Shown: positions 60,409-64,000 of the stretch, one piece after another
Numbering within the stretch: position 1 is the stretch's first letter
Layout of the letters: each line of letters opens with the position of its first letter
From: Liquidambar formosana
Taxonomy: Eukaryota; Streptophyta; Magnoliopsida; Saxifragales; Altingiaceae
Assembly (NCBI GenBank): GCA_039720395.1
Contig: CM077833.1
Location: 32,275,478 to 32,339,477 of the forward strand
Direction of reading: 5' to 3'
Length of the DNA stretch: 64,000 nucleotides
The notes under the pieces: generated by a model
Told to the model about the DNA's origin: nothing
What the model saw: the letters and a program-made list of their open reading frames with translations, nothing else
The model's database searches: none
Made by a program: the position numbers and the translations under genes

Positions 60409-61140
60409 TCCTTCTCCAACGTGTGGTGAAAGTGGAGCCTAGAGAGTCTTTAAAGAGTTATGCATGTTGGATGTTATGACCCCTTTTTGTCGCATGTTTT
60501 GGGTCTTTTCTTCGATAAGGTGACGTGTTGTAATTATTTTAAAGGAAAACAAATGGGGAAAATTGCTTACATATATGATGCATCCCTTGTTGGAAAAGGT
60601 GACGACGAACCTCACACAGACTCACACGTGTCCGTGGTCCTGTGTTTGATTAATTTCCCCTATGCGGAATGTGTGTGGCGCTGTTTGGATGAGTTTTACT
60701 TACAGCTGGATTTGATTTGGAATTTTTGGACGTCCCAAGCCAGCAACGTTTGAAAGAGAATGTCTAACAATGCTGTTCGTTTCGAGTTACAACTGGCACT
60801 AGTTGGAATTAATTTTGAATTTTTATATTTATATACGCAGGCCCAGGGGATTGTTGCGGCAACACACAAACACAACATAGGCCAGTTTTAATTTGCACCT
60901 TCAAACCCCCCTCCAGCTAGGTGCATCACTGCATCCAAGCCTATCCGCTTTGATTCTTATGTTAATATTATTATATATAATAAATAATTAGAAGAGGCTA
61001 GGCTACCAATTAAGATGACCCTTTATTCTTATAAATAAATTTTGATGAATGACGACTTTTATATTTTATATCCGTACAATATGAATATGATATATTTCAC
61101 TATAGTCGTGCCTACTGATTGGGTTATCTTATATTAGAAA

Positions 61141-61292
61141 AGAGATTTCTTTTATTTATAAATCGTCCAATTAAATCTGGACCATTCATATCATGTGGAA
61201 ATGTAAAACTCACTAAGATATAGGAGACTCACATGATATAAATGATCCAAATTATTTCGTAAAGTTATTTATTGCAATGAAAAGGATCTTTG
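61141..61292. mobile_element. short inverted-repeat element, family shared with 63811
   Basis: Left arm AGATTTCTTTTATTTATAAA then AATCTGGACCATTCATATCA; right arm TGATATAAATGATCCAAATT then GCAATGAAAAGGATCT, an imperfect inverse of the left. The total is about 150 bases, with arms of about 60. No coding. Confidence 0.5.
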
Positions 61293-63282
61293 CTTTCCAT
61301 ATTATATATGGCCAAAATATCATGCATTACAAGTAGGAGATGACCATGGCATGATAAGGGACGAATAAGAATATTCATGATACCTTGGTAATTCCGTCAT
61401 AGTAAAATTTAATGAAAGATCGTCATGCCAAATCGACTATTAGGGGTATGGTCCCTCTATCAGGACTTGACCATCGTTGGACCTTTTCCTCCACTTGTGG
61501 TAAACCCTGTACTTATAATTTTATATTTATAAAAATAATGTCTTTTTTGTATTTATTCCGAGTCGCATTCAGGATGAGTAATATATGAATTGCTTGAATT
61601 CATTGTACATTCATTTGAGGGACGCGCAATTTGACAATTCCATCGTGTACAGTGCAGTCCGTGTGGACCATTTACAGTGACATTTTGTTTGGACTAACGT
61701 TTGGTACATTCATATGACAGGAAATAAAATCATGAGATAAATTCTTAGAAAGCTCTGAGAAGTGACGACAAAGATCCAGTTGCAGGTATCATTAATGAGA
61801 CGAGATGTCGTGGGCTTCATTTAGGAGAGTTGAGGATGACTTTGCTACTAGGTAATTAATTAAGTAAGAAATGGAAGTTTTCAATCAAGTATGAGTTGGT
61901 TGGGGTTCTCACTCTTATGTGTATTGTCTCCTCACAATATTTTCATTTTTACTTTCATTCACCTTTCAAAATAATTAACAAAAATCATTTGTATACATTT
62001 TTTTCAAAAATTAAATAAAAGAACTAGAGCATAAAAAAGAAGTCTAACATCCCAACTATGTTGACTTCCTAGACTCTCTTAATCATGTGTGTCAAAGTTC
62101 TAGATCGATATTATTAAGAAGAGAAAAAGGAATATAAATAATAAACAAAAGAAAAAAGAAAGTTTGGACTTAGTGACTTATAATGTAACAATCCAACTCA
62201 CAATGAATATAAAACCTAAAGAGGTCGAAATTTGTAAAAAGGAAGAGAGAACATATCATGACAGATGAAAGAAGTTAACTTTTTAGGAAAAGCCCGTTAC
62301 CATTGAAAATTGAAGTTCCAAATTAGCATATTTATCTGCAATAACATTACCTTCTTTATATATGTGATTATATTGGATTTTCATGTACTGCATATAATAT
62401 AAACAATTAAGCCATCTAATCCATAAATCCTATGGAGGAGCAAACTCTTTACTCTTGAGACACGATATTACAATACTTGAATTACACTTCAGCCAAACAT
62501 ACTTCCACCCATTGATCCAAACTTGTTTAATACCAGTTATCACTACTAATAATTTTATATAAAAAGAATTATGAGTACCTATATTCACACAAAAAACACC
62601 TTTAACGAAACCCTTACAATTCCTGAAAATCAATTGTACAGATAAACATGAATATGTGTTAAAGGTGTTTGTGTCTGGTGTACGTCCATATGTCTATACG
62701 CACTTGAAATATTTAGCTACCCATATATGCCTAGGGAGCGACATAAATCAATTTGTCTGGCTTTTGTGCTAACGCTCTTGTAGGTTTGGACGTATGGCCG
62801 TACGGGTATGGGGTCTTCGATTTTTGGGCTTTGCTCTGAAGCCATGTTGTTTGTGAATTCGACTGTTTATATACAGTATCATGTTTTGGGGCATGTGAAT
62901 ACCAAAAAAGGGACAAATAAAACAACCACAGAAAATTACGTGAAAAATGTGATTCTTGATTGATTTAGATGTGTGATGGTATTGCTTTGGAATTGTTGTT
63001 CTGTCCAAAACTGCCTAAGTACTTACCACCTTCCCATTGACTTCATAATGCATGCTGTAGTTTTAATTGGTGTATCTGCCTTCAAATTTTGACCGCAATT
63101 TCGGCAACGTGTTGATTTGATGACTTTGTGGAAAAACTGGCCTCCTACTTTTCCACAAAATTAAATCAGCACTTACCAAACCGTATCATAATTATCTACA
63201 CTGACGCACTTAAATGGTTCTCACCAACCCATTTGAATGTCATGAACAGATTAATCATTAATTACTGAATTAGGCAATGTCA

Positions 63283-63338
63283 TTTCATGAACAGATCCTT
63301 CCCTTCCTAATTTCATGAACAGATCCTTACCTTTCTAA
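63283..63338 (+). repeat. 28-bp tandem repeat, two copies
   Basis: TTTCATGAACAGATCCTT followed by (C/A)CC(T)TTCTAA-type ends occurs twice in a row (63283-63310, 63311-63338), with two differences. A further TCATGAACAGAT lies at about 63240. Confidence 0.8.
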
Positions 63339-63810
63339 TTTTATCGTCGCCTCCATCCATTTTTTGCTTGTCTAAAAAAAAATTTCTCCCCCCTCATTTT
63401 TGGGTAACTACCTTGTTACTCCGTGCTTGTTATCTCTGACTTTCATCCTTTCTATCAAGCCCCCTTCTGGTCACCAAGTTTTTGGATTTCCCAAACTCAA
63501 CTTCAGTTCCTTCCCCCCACCAAAAAAGAAAAAGGTCAAAAAGAAAGTACTGAACTCGGGCTGGGCTGGTTTCAGATTGGGCAACTTGTGTTGGGCTAGG
63601 TTGTGCTTCGAGCATAGTAATTGGTTATTTGGGTTGAACTTGAATTGATCCTAGTCTAATTCAACCGAGTTGCAGCCTTAAGGATACCAATGGGAAATTA
63701 CAAAATTTAATATCCAAAAAATTCAAAGTTGGAATACTTGCTCGCCCATGGTGGAGGACAATGCTTTTAATAATCAGCACATTCTAACTGGAGTGGGGTG
63801 AAGATTGGAT

Positions 63811-63932
63811 GGATGGTCTAGTGAAATCTAGACCATTCATGGTAAGTGAGACTTATCAATTCATGTGGGACCCATCAAATATGAATGGTTCAGATTTTAT
63901 TAAATTATCTAATTAATGAAAAAGGATCTTTA
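63811..63932. mobile_element. second copy of the inverted-repeat element at 61141
   Basis: Has AAATCTAGACCATTCATG on the left and ATGAATGGTTCAGATTTTAT followed by AATGAAAAAGGATCTTT on the right, with TGTGGGACCCATCA in the loop. The right half aligns well with 61225-61292; the outer left arm is eroded. Confidence 0.45.
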
Positions 63933-64000
63933 TTGAAGTGATATCTATTCTCCTCTTCTGAAAGAAAGGTTTGCAGTTCAAAACATGATTGTGTTAGTGT

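Larger units (their letters stand above)
59687..64000. other. intergenic region at the right edge
   Basis: Contains the PHT1 promoter, the MITE-like elements at 59995, 61141 and 63811 and the 28-bp tandem repeat. The remaining open frames have no recognisable domains. No gene is supported between 59767 and the end of the window. Confidence 0.45.

Noticed and set aside
60460..60753. 97-codon plus-strand frame upstream of PHT1
   Set aside because: No recognisable motif and biased composition; it lies beside a MITE end.
1..64000. CRISPR arrays, bacterial-type operons, phage or viral insertions
   Set aside because: None seen; tandem repeats here are microsatellites or short duplications without spacers, and no viral domain was recognised.

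Overview
This is plant nuclear DNA from a flowering plant, most likely a eudicot; the species cannot be fixed from the sequence. It has intron-rich genes with GT-AG splice sites, AT-rich spacers, (GA)n/(CT)n microsatellites, SINEs, MITE-like inverted-repeat elements, a probable Helitron and a LINE fragment. The genes are plant-specific families: chloroplast envelope OEP21, chloroplast division MCD1, plastid-movement PMI1, a DYW-type PPR, a NAC factor, a papain-type xylem protease and a PHT1 phosphate transporter. All gene models below were assembled by eye from translations and splice sites.

Layout. 1-1631: unresolved, perhaps the tail of a neighbouring gene. 1632-4535 (+): OEP21, five exons. 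4536-7720: spacer with a SINE and a probable Helitron. 7721-8278 (+): intronless ATL80/ATL8-type RING-H2 gene. 11680-14821 (+): MCD1-like, with one splice-phase conflict. 14822-17080: debris including a SKP1 remnant and a frameshifted TIR fragment. 17081-24625 (-): tonoplast monosaccharide transporter (TMT1/MSSP) with a 4.3-kb intron. 25280-30288: AT-rich spacer with MITEs and one orphan exon-like small ORF. 30289-33001 (+): DYW-class PPR broken by one frameshift. 33983-36574 (-): PMI1. 37227-38179: two SINEs. 39103-39372 (+): seed maturation protein like PM41. 41598-41735 (+): a 45-residue small protein followed by a LINE fragment. 45900-48489 (-): CUC3-type NAC gene. 53676-56071 (+): xylem cysteine peptidase (XCP) with two related MITEs in intron 2. 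56784-59686 (-): PHT1;8/PHT1;9-type phosphate transporter with frameshifts in exon 2. 59687-64000: spacer with MITEs.

Gene order is the strongest large-scale signal. From established knowledge of Arabidopsis, OEP21-ATL80-MCD1-TMT1-XCP2-PHT1;8 lie in a row at At1g20816-At1g20860, and OEP21-ATL8-CUC3-PHT1;9 lie in a row at At1g76405-At1g76430. This window holds the union of the two rows in one order, as expected for the unduplicated ancestral block before Arabidopsis duplicated it and lost alternate genes. The genes are not an operon or pathway. They share plastid (OEP21, MCD1, PMI1), membrane transport (TMT1, PHT1) and organ/vascular development (CUC3, XCP) themes only by neighbourhood.

Several otherwise well-preserved genes (MCD1, PPR, PHT1) carry small frame problems. 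They may be real decay or indel errors in the assembly; reads or RNA would settle this. I found no clearly new biological system. The most useful leads are the ancestral synteny block, a nearly perfect 400-bp palindromic MITE inside the XCP intron, and two unannotated-looking small ORFs.
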